The position numbers and the translations under genes were made by a program. The notes beneath the pieces are model-generated. The model saw only the letters and a list, made by a program, of their open reading frames with translations. It did no database searches and was not told where the DNA came from. 64,000 nucleotides of DNA from Brachypterus glaber. Lineage: Eukaryota > Arthropoda > Insecta > Coleoptera > Kateretidae. The DNA lies in NCBI GenBank assembly GCA_958510825.1, contig OY294051.1, positions 4,216,001-4,280,000 on the forward strand, written 5' to 3'. This document shows, in pieces, positions 45,317-58,147 of this stretch. The stretch's first letter is position 1. Each line of letters begins with the position of its first letter.

Positions 45317-45677
45317 TTTTCACATCGCCTTCGCCATATACAGCCGAGTTGAACCGATTAAAATCCTTCAATGCCATGTAAGTACCGACCACAACCGATC
45401 AAAATTTTTGACTCGGCTTTGATTGATTTTATCGGCTAGTAAAATCAAGTAAAATCGAATAGATTTTTTTAATGGGTTCTCCCTGTTTCTTCTCGGCATT
45501 TCCAGAAGGGCCAAATGTTTAAATAAATATTTATGTAAAATAAATAAATAAATCAACAGTTTTATAACTAAATATGCGAAGTGTTTATTAGAGAAATATA
45601 ATACTGATGTTTTCTAACGCCCATCATATCATGGTATGGAAAGATATATTGGTGTAATAACTGTTCAAGTGAATTTT

Positions 45678-46537
45678 TACATCGGCACTTAGTGCTACTA
45701 AGAGTGCCGATGTACTGAAATCTTCGCCGGAAAGTCAAAATCTTTGCCCACGTTTTTTTCACATTTCTCGACTTTTTAGACCATTCTGAGTCGAAATCAG
45801 TAAAAAAAAATTTTGCGTTTGTCTGTCTGTCTGGGTGTAAACTCTCTAACTCCATTTCTACATGAGATATCGACTTGCGGTTTTTTGCATATTGTTTCTT
45901 ATCATATTCCGAAGAGCTGATTAGATTTTGGGGGTAAACGATTGGGGTAAGGGGGTAAAAATAGAGTAAAACTTCTATTTTTAGCGTTTTTTTGTTTATA
46001 ATTAAGGCAATTATTATTGTATTTGGTTAATTTAGCACTTATAAAAGATAATTTTAAGTTGGTAAAAAAATGTTATAAACAACGTTTTCCTAAAACGCAT
46101 TGTTTCCGAGATATTGACGTTTAACGCAGTAGAAGGTTTTTTTAGCATATCTCACATATTTATAACCCGATTTCAAAAAATTATATTTTAAATAAAAGCT
46201 CTTTTTAAGCCCTTTAAAAAATGTTATATACAGTTTTTTGCTAGAATATAATGTTTTAAAGATACAGAATTTAAAATCAAACAAATATTTAATTACATAT
46301 ATTAATACATACATAACTTCCTACCAACAATATGGTCTGTTTGTTAAACAAGGAATACTAAACAATAAAATATTACATAAAAAGTAAAAGATAAAATAAT
46401 AAACTTTATAAAATCATTATAAGATAAATTTGTATTTGTTGTAAATAATAATAATAATAATAATCTAGTTTGAAATTTGCAAACTAGTGTACAATAGTGC
46501 CGATGTTTTGACAGGGTGCTTGCAACGTTTCATCTAA
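45678..46537 (-). repeat. Repeat family E, copy 3
   Basis: Hairpin ATCGGCACTTAGTGCTAC... at the left, GGGTGCTTGCAACGTTTCAT at the right. Slightly longer than the others, with an AT-rich stretch at 46330-46460. Confidence 0.7.
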
Positions 46538-47978
46538 TTATACTATTTACAACACGTAGTTTCGAAATTTCCAAAATCGCCCAAAAAAGTCCTAGACAAA
46601 TGTGTGAAAAACTAAGTGACTGAAAATATCCGTACGTTTTTTGTAAGCTCGATAACTGAAGAACGAGTTATTCAATCGACCTGAAATTTTCAGAAAAAAT
46701 CAAGTTCTGTAAGAACCCTATTCCTTTTCAAAAAAATAGTTATGGGGGGCTAAACTCGAAAAAAGCAGATTTTGAAAAAAAAATCCATTTAAGAGTAGAA
46801 AAGTTATAGGGAAAGCCTTAATATATAATTAATTATATAGAAAATGTATATAAAAAATAATTTATTATTATTAGTTTTAAGAAATAAGTTTCTGTTACCC
46901 TACAGAATGCTATTTAGTTTACGTGCTGTGACGTCAGAGTCGTATCTCTCGTTGAATGGAGTTTATGTAATTTAATTTAATTTACGTTTTTTTGTATTTA
47001 GTTGTTTTTTTTTTAATTTCTTTTCCTTTCTTGCTCATAAAATTACTTTTTTGTTTTATTTTTTATATATATTTTTTTATTTTTTTTTTCATTTGTTGAA
47101 ATTTTTATTTTTTATCTGTTTTTTTTTTGTTGTAATTCTAAATGAATTTAAGAGATGTTTTTTTTTTGTAGCAGTATTTTTTTACAGTGTAGGTACTTCG
47201 AAATTGAATTAGCCCCATTTCTTGCAAATGCCACATCATGTCAAAATCAGATTATTATTGTTCGAAATTATTAACAATATTCTCCCTATTTAATTATCCT
47301 GATTGACGTATTTTACTGAAATAATATTTCAGACACGTTTTCAGTATGTTTACGAAAACGTGATTCTGTAGATGTTTGTAAGGTAAAATGGGGTAACTGT
47401 AATAATCTTATGTATTCAGTTATTTTGACGTAAATATTTTAGATTTTAGTGCTTGAATAAGGTAATGTGGGGCAAGTACACACAGAAATGTACAATCATT
47501 TTCATAGAAAACGCTCACATCACAGAACCCTGAGGTAACCCAACATTTTAAATTTTTAGTTGTGGTATATGTACTTTACTAAGATTGACACTGACATTTT
47601 CCGTAATAATTAAGTAAGGTTAAAGTACAGTCTATATTATATAGTGCAAGTCCTATAACTGTCTTTAAGCATATATGCTTATAAGCAAAAAGGTTAACAA
47701 ATTTTATTATAAATGATATTTATACAGTATGTCTCCAGATAGAGTTACAAAGAGGAATTTATTTTTTATTTTTGATTTGATCTCAAAAAAAGTCACTCTT
47801 TATAACTTGCCCTGCTTGATTTTAAACTCCCAAAGCACTAAGCGCTTTTTGTACAACTCTTACGGTTCATGGGATAATGTTTTTTTCTTCAAAATAGTGT
47901 CTTCAAAAATATAAAGAAAAAAAAACATCATCAAGAGTGACTTATTTTAAGATATCAAAAATAAAAAAATCTTTGTAA
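46538..47978. other. No gene recognised
   Basis: T-rich low-complexity stretch at 46980-47190, otherwise featureless up to the Tc1 remnant. Confidence 0.5.
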
Positions 47979-48331
47979 TTCCAACAGTTGGTTTGTGTAA
48001 TTTGGTGTAATTTTTGCGTGCCAAGCCTCAATGATGGCCTGTCGTAATTCTTCAGCATTATGACCCAGGAAAGTTAGTTTCTTCCCTCGCTCTGACTCCG
48101 GTATGGAAAGGGTTTTCCCGCAGATAATTGCATATCTTCTTCTGCACTATTCATTCTACTTCGACCAGAACCCCGCTTTCTGCTAATCTGTCCAGTTTCC
48201 TCAAGTTTTTTCTTTGCTCGCATTATAGTGCTGTTTGCAACATTTAATTCAGTGGCTATTTCACGTACACTTATCCCGTCATTTATTCTTGCTGTTATAA
48301 TACATTTTTGATAATTTGTAAGCTGCGGCAT
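47979..48331 (-). pseudogene. Internally deleted Tc1-type transposase
   Basis: 48074-48331 encodes a helix-turn-helix DNA-binding domain: LTNYQKCIITARINDGIS, VREIATELNVANSTIMRAKK and a basic GSGRSRM stretch, as at the N-terminus of Tc1 transposases. After a stop at 48074 and a frame change, 47979-48063 encodes AEELRQAIIEAWHAKITPNY, which resembles the extreme C-terminus of the same family. The catalytic middle is missing. Confidence 0.65.
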
Positions 48332-49039
48332 AACTAATGTGAATTATTTTGACAAGTAATGTCATAATAATATTTGACAAATAAATATCAAAGAGACCTT
48401 GATAAAGTTTAATATAATCTGTAACATTTTTAGGTGTAAGCGTTTATTATGAAAACGATGGTACACTAGGTGCACCCTATCCTTAATTAGTAAAAACATA
48501 GAAAATCTTGCGCCGTAGGAGAAAAAATAATATATATTTTTAAAAAATACATTATGTGTATAAAAGATTAATTGTATAGAAAATAAACAGATATTATATT
48601 TATAATACAAACAATATAAAAAGCACAAAAAGTGACGACTAAACAAATGATCGTCAGCCCTTGATGAACCCTTTCGCTCCGGATTTGTTTTCTTTGAATT
48701 TCGGAAACTTTTTTTTGTGTATATGTGCTTGTTTTGGCGCCCTTATCGTTCTAAGGTAGTATAACATTTTTAGATTTTGGGATTTCGGGGGGCCCAATAA
48801 AAAAATTACTGTGCGGTCCAAAAGTGTGACTTTTGAACAACCCGTATATATTTTCTACAACTTTCAAGGAATCCTATTAAATTTACTACAGTTACAAATC
48901 TTGAAGATATGTAATGCTTTGCATTTCAAGATATACTCTTCGCAAACATAAAATTTTCATATTATTAATTCTTTAAGTTTAAGAAAAAAAGTATAGAAAT
49001 ATTTTGACGTTAACCTAATACATACGCATCGCATCGCAT

Positions 49040-49355
49040 CGCAATTAATAGTTATTTATGTTACTAGTGGGTAAAGTAAGATATTGCCCATGAGAAAATT
49101 AGGTTAATTTTCGAGAGGGCAATATCGGTTTACCCATGAGTGCCATACAAGGTTTTATCCAATAAATAGCTTAGGAATTCATATTTTTATTAAAAATTTT
49201 AATGACATTTACAAGAAAATAATTTGACAAGTGACAAGTGGGTAAAATAAATAATTATCCACTCAATAAAGTAAAAGCCACGCGGGGGTTATTATTGAGT
49301 TTATCTATTTAAAATAAAGCTGGTAATTGTCTTATTATCTGTATGTATTGGATAA
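49040..49355 (+). repeat. Repeat family G, complete copy
   Basis: Runs from GTTATTTATGTTACTAGTGG through ATCCACTCAATAAAGTAAAA to CTTATTATCTGTATGTATTG without a break, so it shows the true single-copy order. Preceded by a short (GCATC)n run at 49027. Confidence 0.7.
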
Positions 49356-49639
49356 AGAATTTTTTTTTAACGAGCCCCTGGTAAATAAATACCTGGATCC
49401 GAACCCTGATTATAAACCATTTTTTACCCCCTGGACCTTCTTACCCAAGCCATTTTTAATTTTTTTTTTATTTTATAAGATTTTTTTTTGAATTTTTTTT
49501 AAATTCTTGAAATATTTTTTTTTTTAAGTTTTTTTTTTATTTTTTTAATTTTTTTTGTATTATTAGTACATATAATATAAAAAAAATAAAAAAATAAATC
49601 AAATATATTTATAGATGATTTTGTAATTCGTAATTTTGT

Positions 49640-49805
49640 AAACTTTTTAAGTATAATTTTCCGTCTCCAGAGAAAAGCGAAGCGTAGAAACGTGACTCCT
49701 CGTGACGTCGGAATATCGATTTTCCGCGGGTTTCATAAAGACGCGTCGCGACGGCCATGCTAGGCACAGTCGACTGCGACGCCTTGCATCGGAACGATTC
49801 CATGT
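49640..49805. other. CpG-dense pocket in AT-rich DNA
   Basis: Many CG dinucleotides, including TGACGTCGG and ACGCGTCGCGACGGCC. A 64-codon minus-strand frame fills it but has no recognised domain. Could be a promoter or exon of an unseen gene, or foreign repeat DNA. Confidence 0.35.
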
Positions 49806-50441
49806 AAGAGGTGTATGTTGATATTTTTAACCTATTCTACAGTTTTTTTTCTATTTTAGTTCAGGTGAGTTTATTAATTAGTTTTTAAACAGTTTAAGTA
49901 CAGTTAGACGTATTTTGAGGCGTCGCTTTCCTTTGTCTTCCTTTTGGAGGTTAGGGTTTCGTTTTACGGTAACGTTACACAATGTTTTAAAGGTGTGGTA
50001 ATGCAACATTTTGTACTCGAGACATTTATGAATATTTTTTTAGGCAAAAAACATAAATAATGTTAAGCGAAATTTGATACTTTTTGCCTCCCTCTCGTCA
50101 CGCAAATGTCACGCTAAACCAGATATCCTCACCCCCTTATTAAATAAAAAAAAATTATTTAAGTCGTGTCGTTTCTGCCAAGGGCGTAGATGTATTTTTT
50201 CCATGGGGGGTAATACCAAGATCGTAGATATTTAAAATGAAAAAAAAGGTAAATTTTTATATGTTTTAATATATAATTTTTGTCCTATGGGGGGGGGGGT
50301 AATTACCCCCATTACCCCCCTCATCTACGCCCTTGGTTTCTGCTCAGGGGAGGGGACAGCCCCCCGGGGAAGTGTTCTGAAAGGAAGAGATAGACCCTCT
50401 CTCAAAAAAATGAGCAGAATTTAGCTCTTATTTACTCATGG

Positions 50442-50590
50442 CTTTCACTAAAAGTGAACCTCACTTTCACTAAAAGTGAACCTTACTTTCACTAAAAGTG
50501 AACCTCACTTTCACTAAAAGTGAACCTCACTTTCACTAAAAGTGAACCTCACTTTCACTAAAAGTGAACCTCAATTTCACTATACGAAAC
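50442..50590 (+). repeat. 22-bp palindromic minisatellite
   Basis: Six regular copies (starts 50443, 50465, 50487, 50509, 50531, 50553) and one degenerate copy of TTTCACTAAAAGTGAACCTC. Each contains the palindrome TTCACT-AAA-AGTGAA. Confidence 0.9.
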
Positions 50591-50781
50591 TTTTGAGGTT
50601 GCTATAGCCTATAGGTATACCTTAAGTATTCCTACGTAAAAAAGTTGCCTCAAAAAAAAAGCGTTTTTTAGTTATTTTATGGACTTACAAAAGAGAATGA
50701 AGTAACTTTTCTATTGCTTTTTTAGTAAAGCTAAAAAATGAAAAATTATTTTAATTTTACATTTTGTAAGTGGGGTGCAAT

Positions 50782-51035
50782 CAACGAACTAATAACTCTT
50801 CTCTCTAGAATAGGCATTTCATTCGTTAAAACTGACAAAAACGTCGACAACATAAACATTCGTCTGTCTTACTCGCACATCTCTGTTCTAACAGAGACAA
50901 CAATACCAGTTACTGGTAATTGTTATTGTTCAGGCCTGAATATTCCTACTATTTGTTTACAAACAAACCGAGATGTTGGCGATACTTTATTTTAACGGTA
51001 TGCGTATTCTAGAAAGAAGAGTTATTAGTTCGTTG
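50782..51035 (-). mobile_element. hAT-type MITE, copy 2
   Basis: Same element, inverted, 254 bp, with a perfect 8-bp target duplication GGTGCAAT on both sides. Confidence 0.85.
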
Positions 51036-51714
51036 GGTGCAATCTACTGAAGGGGTCACAAAACTGAGGTACATTCGCGCGGTAAAAATTCGAAAATTTG
51101 TACAATGCATAATGCATTCGTAAGTTCCAAAGAATTTTGAGGAATTCTGAGAAATTCGATAGAGCTTCTACAGGAATTCCTATATAAATTCCTTGGCTCT
51201 TTACAATGAATTCTCCAGGGAGGTTTACCCCTCGGGTACCTTTTTATTAGGTCATCACCCTCTCTGAAGGTCCCCAGTGCCCTTCAGTGAAAATTCCTTA
51301 TATCATTCTCTGTTTTAAAATATATTCTATGATGTCAAAGCTAGTTATTCTATCAGACATCGCTAATATTTATATTGACACATTGATTCTTAAATTCATT
51401 AAAATAATCTTATCTCCCCCGCATTTTATAATTCGACGCCTCGTGTTAGGTCTCGTGTTACGCGATAGTAAATATTTTTACTTTAAATCGCTTTAAATTT
51501 GAAATTCGCATTTTTTTTGTTGAAAATATTTACACAACATTTTGCAATTTTGCAAAATCAATTATTCCAAATAATAAGCTTAAAGTATAAACCACATAAG
51601 TTAAATATATAAATAAATATATATATTTTTTAAATACTAGCTTTAGAACATACCATTATTTATCATGTTTTCAAGACTGTGAAATCCATTTTTTTCACCT
51701 ATAGCAATAATAAT

Positions 51715-52060
51715 TTTTATTCAATACATACAGATAATGAGACAATTACCAGCTTTATTTTAAATAGATAAACTCAATAATAACCCCCGCGTGGCTTTTA
51801 CTTTATTGAGTGGATAATTATTTATTTTACCTACTCAACTGTCACTTGTCAAATTATTTTCTTGTAAATGTCATTAAAATTTTTAATAAAAATATGAATT
51901 CCTAAGCTATTTATTGGATAAAACCTTGTATGGCACTCATGGGTAAACCGATATTGCCCTCTCGAAAATTAACCTGCTTGGCTGACGCCAGGTTAATTTT
52001 CTCATGGGCAATATCTTACTTTACCCACTAGTATCATAAATAACTATTATATGATAGATA
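51715..52060 (-). repeat. Repeat family G, inverted copy
   Basis: Reverse complement of 49040-49355, 2.4 kb away, with a few extra bases near 51975-51990. Confidence 0.7.
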
Positions 52061-52264
52061 TATTTATATGGTATAAACATTTATTAAGTTTATTTGAGTT
52101 TTTAGTTATAAACTATTTAGAGCTGGTTCTAAATAATAGGGGTTTAATCCTTGTTACCAATGGTAAATTACCATTTTACTTTAAATAGCCAATATAGTTT
52201 ATTATCGGGTGTCTCAACTCTATTTCCCCAGTGATTTTCCCGTAAACTAAAAGAGATAATCAAG

Positions 52265-52770
52265 TTCTGAGAGAACCATCTTAAATAAGACAACTTAAAC
52301 TTATTTTTTAGCATATATTTGATACTTTCAGCTCTTAAAATGTGGGCAGGGGGGAATTGTTTTTAATAAAAAGGGGGGTCGTGTGATACATCATTTTAAA
52401 GCAAATAAAATTCTCTATTGGACTGTATATTTTTTAATTTTTTAAACAATTTTTTTAAGGTTTTGATTTTTTTATTTTTTTGTACTAAAAAATACGATTG
52501 TTTAAGTTTTTTTTTTTAAACTTTTATTTACGTTAATTAAAATTCATTTAAAAGTATAATTTACGTTTTTATCAAATTAGGTAATTAAAAAAAAAATTTT
52601 TTTTTGGAGAAATTTTGAGAAATCCATTTTCAACCCTATTTTAAACCAAAAAAGAAAATTTTAAAAAAATTTAAAAATATGTAGTTAAATGGAGAATTTC
52701 ATAAGTTTTAAAGTGATGTATCACACGACCTCCCTTTCAATTTAAAAAAATGTCCCTATATTAACTTAAA
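52265..52770. repeat. Partial copy of family F
   Basis: Phrases AAATAAGACAACTTAAACTT, AAAATGTGGGCAGGGGGG and TGATGTATCACACGACC match 33362-34081 without the outer termini. A shorter trace lies at 5700-6020. Confidence 0.5.
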
Positions 52771-53563
52771 GTCATGTACCCTCCCCGCTACAATCGTGTT
52801 TTTTTTTTAAAGGAACAAAAATATTTCTTTTTTTTAGACTTCACCTGTTGGGTGGTAAACAACGTTTACTCTCCGCAAGGAAAGTCTTCAGTGAAAAATT
52901 AAAAAATATATATTCCTTTTTTTTATTTTTTGACTTTTTAATGCAAATGCAAATGCAGATAAAAAAAATCTGTTGCCTGTCGGTCTGGGAAATTTTGCTA
53001 CCACGATAACTTAGGGACGCTTTATGCTTTATCCATTGGTAAAAAGTTCAGAGGGGACCCCTTTCAAAGGGTATATATTTTATTTTTTTTACATGGGTAT
53101 AGTTGGATAATTAATAAAACAAAAGCTATTATATAAATGTATGTTGGTAAAACTGGTGAAGTTAAATAAGCGAAACATCCGTATCGTAAAAAATCAAACT
53201 ATATCTGCGAAATTGCCGCCGGTTTTATTAGTAAAACAGTCTTTCTCTAAACAACAAAAATGCTAATACGATTTCCTTTATTAAGGGGGCAATATTGTTG
53301 AGTCATTTTTATTTTTAAACTGGAATAATGGCTTGACTAACGATCGTGACGTTAGTTTCCAGAACCGTATTGATTATTTTATAAAAGTACACATTTAACG
53401 CGATTCTATAAAAAATTCGACCAAGAATTAAAACACTTATATAATAAATTTCGTTTAAAAATTTTAATGCATGCCTATAACGCAGTTTTCAACAAAAAAT
53501 ATTTTCTGGCAATGTTTCATTTTGTGCACCATTTTTTTTTTTCATTTTTTTTAACTAGATATA

Positions 53564-54347
53564 CAGGGTGTATTTGAAATTTCAAGGGGGTGATTCTACA
53601 TCATAAAATATGACAAAAAGTTCCTATAAACATATGTCTAAAAATGCGTTGTAAAAGAGCTACGCCCCTTTGAAAGGGGCTAAAAAAAATTATTTAATAA
53701 CTCAGGAACCCTTTGAGGTATAGTAACGAGGTTTTGCATCTGAACTAATCTTAATAAGGTCGATCTTTAAAGTCCATCTCATGAATGGGATAATTTTGTT
53801 TTTTTTAACAGTTACCAAAATTTTCTTTTTAATCTTTTTTACGTAATTTTTTTATCATATTTGGAAATAAAAGAACACAGCCCATGTGTTAAACCTGAAA
53901 AATATTTAGTTTTACCAAAACTACAAGCATTAAAAAAAAAGAACAAAAAGTGTCTCATTCGTGGGTATTTCACCTATGTTATTTTCATGTACTTATTTTA
54001 ATCAGGGGTGTCCGAAACGGGGGGCCTTATCAGTTTTTTGCCCCAAACTTTTTTCTTTGTAACTTTTTTGTAAATTCATTTTTGGAATATAATTCTTCAG
54101 GTCAAAATACATAAAAAAGGTACTCTTGTTGTAATAGGTACTGTAGGATTAACCGTTTTCTATAAAAAAATCATTTGAAGGTAAAATTTCACGGTTTAAG
54201 GACGAAAAATTAAATACTAAAATTTCAATGATGCAGGGTTATTCGATATCAAAAACTAAGAAAAAGAGTTTCTATACATGTAGGTCGAAAAATCGCTTTT
54301 AAATGTACTATGGCCCTTTAAACATAGTGCATTTTTAGACCACCCTG
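53564..54347. mobile_element. MITE family A, diverged copy
   Basis: Starts TACAGGGTG and ends CACCCTG. It keeps the order of inner phrases (GTTCCTATAAA, ATTTAATAACTC, GCCCCAAACTTTTTT) but with many differences. Confidence 0.55.
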
Positions 54348-54349
54348 CT

Positions 54350-54468
54350 GAAAATGACGGGTCTGGGCGGGTATAAATGGTGCATAAACCGGACTTGAGC
54401 GGATGAAATTCACCCGCTAAAGTCCGGTATATGCAACATTTATACCCGCGCTGACCCGTCATTTCCAA
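54350..54468. repeat. Near-perfect ~118-bp palindrome
   Basis: Arms AATGACGGGTCTGGGCGGGT... and ...ACCCGCGCTGACCCGTCATT meet around GCGGATGAAATTCACCCGC. Abuts the family A copy that ends at 54347. Confidence 0.65.
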
Positions 54469-54930
54469 TAGGGATATTTTATTTGTGATTTTGCGGTTTT
54501 GAATTAGAAAAGTAATTACTTATTTACTTTTAATTAATTAATTGGTAATTTAATTGTTATAAAATAATCTTAATAGCGCATTAAAAAATATCTTATAATT
54601 AAGTACAATGTATCATAAAAATTTGTTAGAAACGATAAAAAAATATCAAAGTCCATATTTACCGAGATATTTACTTGAATTAGAACGCAAAACAATATTA
54701 TCAAGCCAAATAATGGAATATAAGTCTTTGGGGCCATCCATAACTGACACTACACATGTATACAGGGGCAGATCCACAACAAGTTCTCGGAGGGGGCGAT
54801 TTGTCCAAATATCCCAACTTTACCGCTTGTTTTCCTAAACAATACATTTACTGACTAAAAAAGGTCTTTTTCTCCACGAATATTTCAACTGCACCACTCA
54901 ATTTTCCCAACTGGTCAATTTAATGACTAA

Positions 54931-55585
54931 ACTAGATGAAACATTGCAAGCACCCTGTCAAAACATCGACACTATTGTACACTAGAGCCATCTAGTTTGC
55001 AAATTTTAAACTAGGTGTTTTGTTTGATTTTAAATTCTGTATCTTTAAAACATTATATTCTAGCAAAAAACTTAAAAAGAGCTTTTATTTAAAATATAAT
55101 TTTTTGAAATCGGGTTATAAATATGTGAGATATGCTAAAAAAACCTTTTACTTCTTTAAACGCCAATATCTCGAAAACAATGCGTTTTAGGAAAACGTTG
55201 TTTATAACATTTTTTGACCAATTTAAAATTATCTTTTATATAAGTGCTAAATTAACCAAATACAATAATAATTGCCTTAATTATAAACAAAAAACGCTAA
55301 AAATAGGAGTTTTACCCCCAATCGTTTACCCCCAAAATCTAATCAGCTCTTCGGAATACGATAAGAAACAATATGCAAAAAACCGCAAGTCGATACCTCA
55401 TGTAGAAATGGAGTTAGAGTTTACACCCAGTCAGACAGACGGACGCAAAAATTTTTTTTACTGATTTCGACTCAGAATGGTCTAAAACGTCGAGAAATGT
55501 GCAAAAAACGTGGTCAAAGATTTTGACTTTTCGGCGAAGATTTCAATACATCGCCTCCCTTGTAGCACTAAGTGCCGATGTAATA
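54931..55585 (+). repeat. Repeat family E, copy 4
   Basis: Near-identical to 18000-18668. The hairpin arm at 55548-55582 is altered (CATCGCCTCCC). Confidence 0.7.
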
Positions 55586-56136
55586 TAAATTCCATACATT
55601 TTAAAATGTTGCCTTAAAACGCGGCGAAAACGGATTCGCAACCTTACTTTTCTCCCAGGGTCGTAAATCTTTATAATCGTTGTTTTTTTCTTTTTCAGAT
55701 GTTGTTCATAATGCGACTCATATCATCTTTAAACTGGTGTTCTTATAAACATTTAATAAGTTCAAGTTATCACTACCAGACTGTGTTAATGAATAAGTGT
55801 TAAGTGCGTCAAAGCCACTTTCACTGGACAAATAAACAATATTTAATTTACCAAATTAAAACTTTTAGGTGTGTTTTTTGTTCGTAAAATTTAACTTAGT
55901 GTTTGTGCGGTTTTATTCGTATCGCCTTGTATATTTAAACACGTGCTACTTTGGTTCACCAGAAATAGTGGGGATAGAGAAGACATTTGTATACATACCA
56001 TTTTGAAAGCAGTACGAGTTAAACTACATTGAAAGTGATACAAAGCTTCAAAAGACTATTCTGCTGAATTATTCCTTTTTTTTTGTTTCTTGAAGGCCCC
56101 ATTGTATGGGTGAGTATTTTTTATTTTTTTAATAAT

Positions 56137-56205
56137 TTATTTTATTATTATTATTATTATTATTATTGTTATTATTATTATGATTATTATTATTATTATC
56201 ATTAT
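56137..56205 (+). repeat. (ATT)n microsatellite
   Basis: Trinucleotide run with a few substitutions. Confidence 0.9.
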
Positions 56206-56628
56206 TTACATAGGTAGGTATTCTTATTATCACAATACAATGCAAAGCTTCAAATAAGCTTTAAAGCTTGCACTAGGAGCTTTCCATTAATTTTGATACA
56301 CAAACTGAATATAAAAAAGCTTGGCAAAACTCATGAGATTTTTTAAATGTGTTTTTTTTTTTTGTATAGAAATATTGAATAGCCCTTAGCCAGGTTTTAT
56401 TTTTGAAAGTCTAAATTTTTTCCGAATTAAAACATTGTAGATTTTGGGAGGTGGGGTTGGAACAACAACCAACCAACTTTGTCACACCTGGCAAAAAAAT
56501 TTGATAAAAATCCCAACACGTCAACTTTTTCCAACTGGTCCTCGACTGAAAAAAAGCTTTACTCCTGGCTAAAAATTTAATCCCAAATTCCCCCCATGGC
56601 TACGTTCCTAAGGGGCCATACTAATCCC

Positions 56629-56630
<2 letters not shown>

Positions 56631-56688
<58 letters not shown>
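56631..56688 (+). repeat. (AT)n microsatellite
   Basis: Uninterrupted dinucleotide run of nearly 60 bp. Confidence 0.95.
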
Positions 56689-56689
<1 letters not shown>

Positions 56690-57107
56690 AGATGGGTGAC
56701 TTTTATTTTTTTTTGGGGGGGTGGAGGGCTTTATTTTCCTCTTAGTATCCTAAAGGAACAATTATTATTTTTTAAATATTCTATAATTTCATAGATTTTG
56801 GAAGTAAAGGTATGGATGATACGCGCAGATTCTTTGGGGAAAATAATATATATTGTAAAGGCATTTGTTATAAATTAAAATAAATGGGGTTTTTATTTAA
56901 TAAACTATTGGAGTTGGGGTGATGGGGACAAAAATTATAATATCGGAATATGCAGATTTAAGTTGTCCTGGCGACCAATAAAATTGACACACCCACTTTT
57001 CAATTAAAATGTTTCCCCCTTTACCCCCCAAAAAGTCCAAATGAAATTAACTAGTCCAAATTTCAAGTTTAAAAAATGATGCTTGTAGGTACTATTTTAA
57101 AAATTAA

Positions 57108-57661
57108 AGCTTCGGTTTCTTCCAAAAGTCGTAGTCGCTGACGACTGCGACCGGCTAGCCACGACCGAGTCGTTAATACATCTCCAATGCATTTTAAATG
57201 TCCCTGTTTTCCTAGTATAGCTGCTGCCGAGTCGTTACTACTAACTACCGGTCGCCGTTAGTTTGGTCGCCGGTTGCTTGACCGCTCCGGGAGCAGACAC
57301 ACGTCTATTTCGTCACGAATTTGACGGTGAAACAGGTGGTTTTGCGCTGTGACAAGTGTCTTTCACTGTTTCAATCAATTAGAATTGCTTGAAATCCCTG
57401 CGCCCATCTCAGCCGAGGAGGTTCTCCTCTTCCGCTTGATAATTTAGAAACATTAAAAGAACCGCCTTTTTAGAGATATTCATACTGATTGCAAGGTTTA
57501 AACTCGCAAACAAAAAAACAGCTGTTTATAAAACGACCACCCAACAGAATGGCGACTGGCGACTGGCGAAACCGAGGAAAACATGTAGCGTCGTGACGAC
57601 CTAGTCGCGACTACCCGGTCGCAGTCGTCAGCGACTTCGACTTTTGGAGGAAACCGAAGCT
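57108..57661. mobile_element. GC-rich foldback element
   Basis: About 554 bp in AT-rich surroundings. Inverted ends AGCTTCGGTTTCTTCCAAAA / TTTTGGAGGAAACCGAAGCT continue inward through GTCGCTGACGACTGCGACCG and its complement. The flanks contain TTAA/TAAC, so the target site cannot be fixed. Confidence 0.7.
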
Positions 57662-58147
57662 TAACCCTGTGCATTCCATAATTTAAAAATAGACATGCAT
57701 TTTTCTTTTCAGTTATATCAGGTAAAAAATGTAAAACTTATTTATAAACTTGGAACCAAGCAAATTACACACTTTTATAAAATTGTAAATTTAAATGTAT
57801 ATTTTAAAATACATGAACAAAGCCAAACAAAGGAAGGAAGTCGTTTCTTAGAATAATAAAATGTTTGGACTTTTATTCCTGATAAATTTGTGATTAATCA
57901 CTAATAAATAATCAGTTAAAAAGAAATGCACAGGGTATTTTTTTGAAAGGACTATTCGCAAAATTTGGTTTAATCTTAATTTCTCCTAAAAAAAATAATC
58001 ACTTTGTTTTGCCGACTGCGCCAATATTTTTGTCACTTGTATGCGCTTCTCAAAAACCAAGTGACTTGAACTAAGTCCCATTTTTCCTGCATGATGGAGG
58101 GACAAGTTCTCCCTATCCATTCTTCACACCTTCCCCGGAATAATATA

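Larger units (their letters stand above)
55590..57107. other. No gene recognised apart from microsatellites
   Basis: AT-rich DNA around the (ATT)n and (AT)n runs; no supported exon. Confidence 0.45.

Noticed and set aside
45119..45352. 77-codon frame
   Set aside because: Translation of the (ATCTT)n microsatellite.
50442..50590. CRISPR-like array
   Set aside because: There are no spacers; it is a plain 22-bp tandem repeat.
55132..55464. 110-codon frame
   Set aside because: Same family E chance frame as at 18223.
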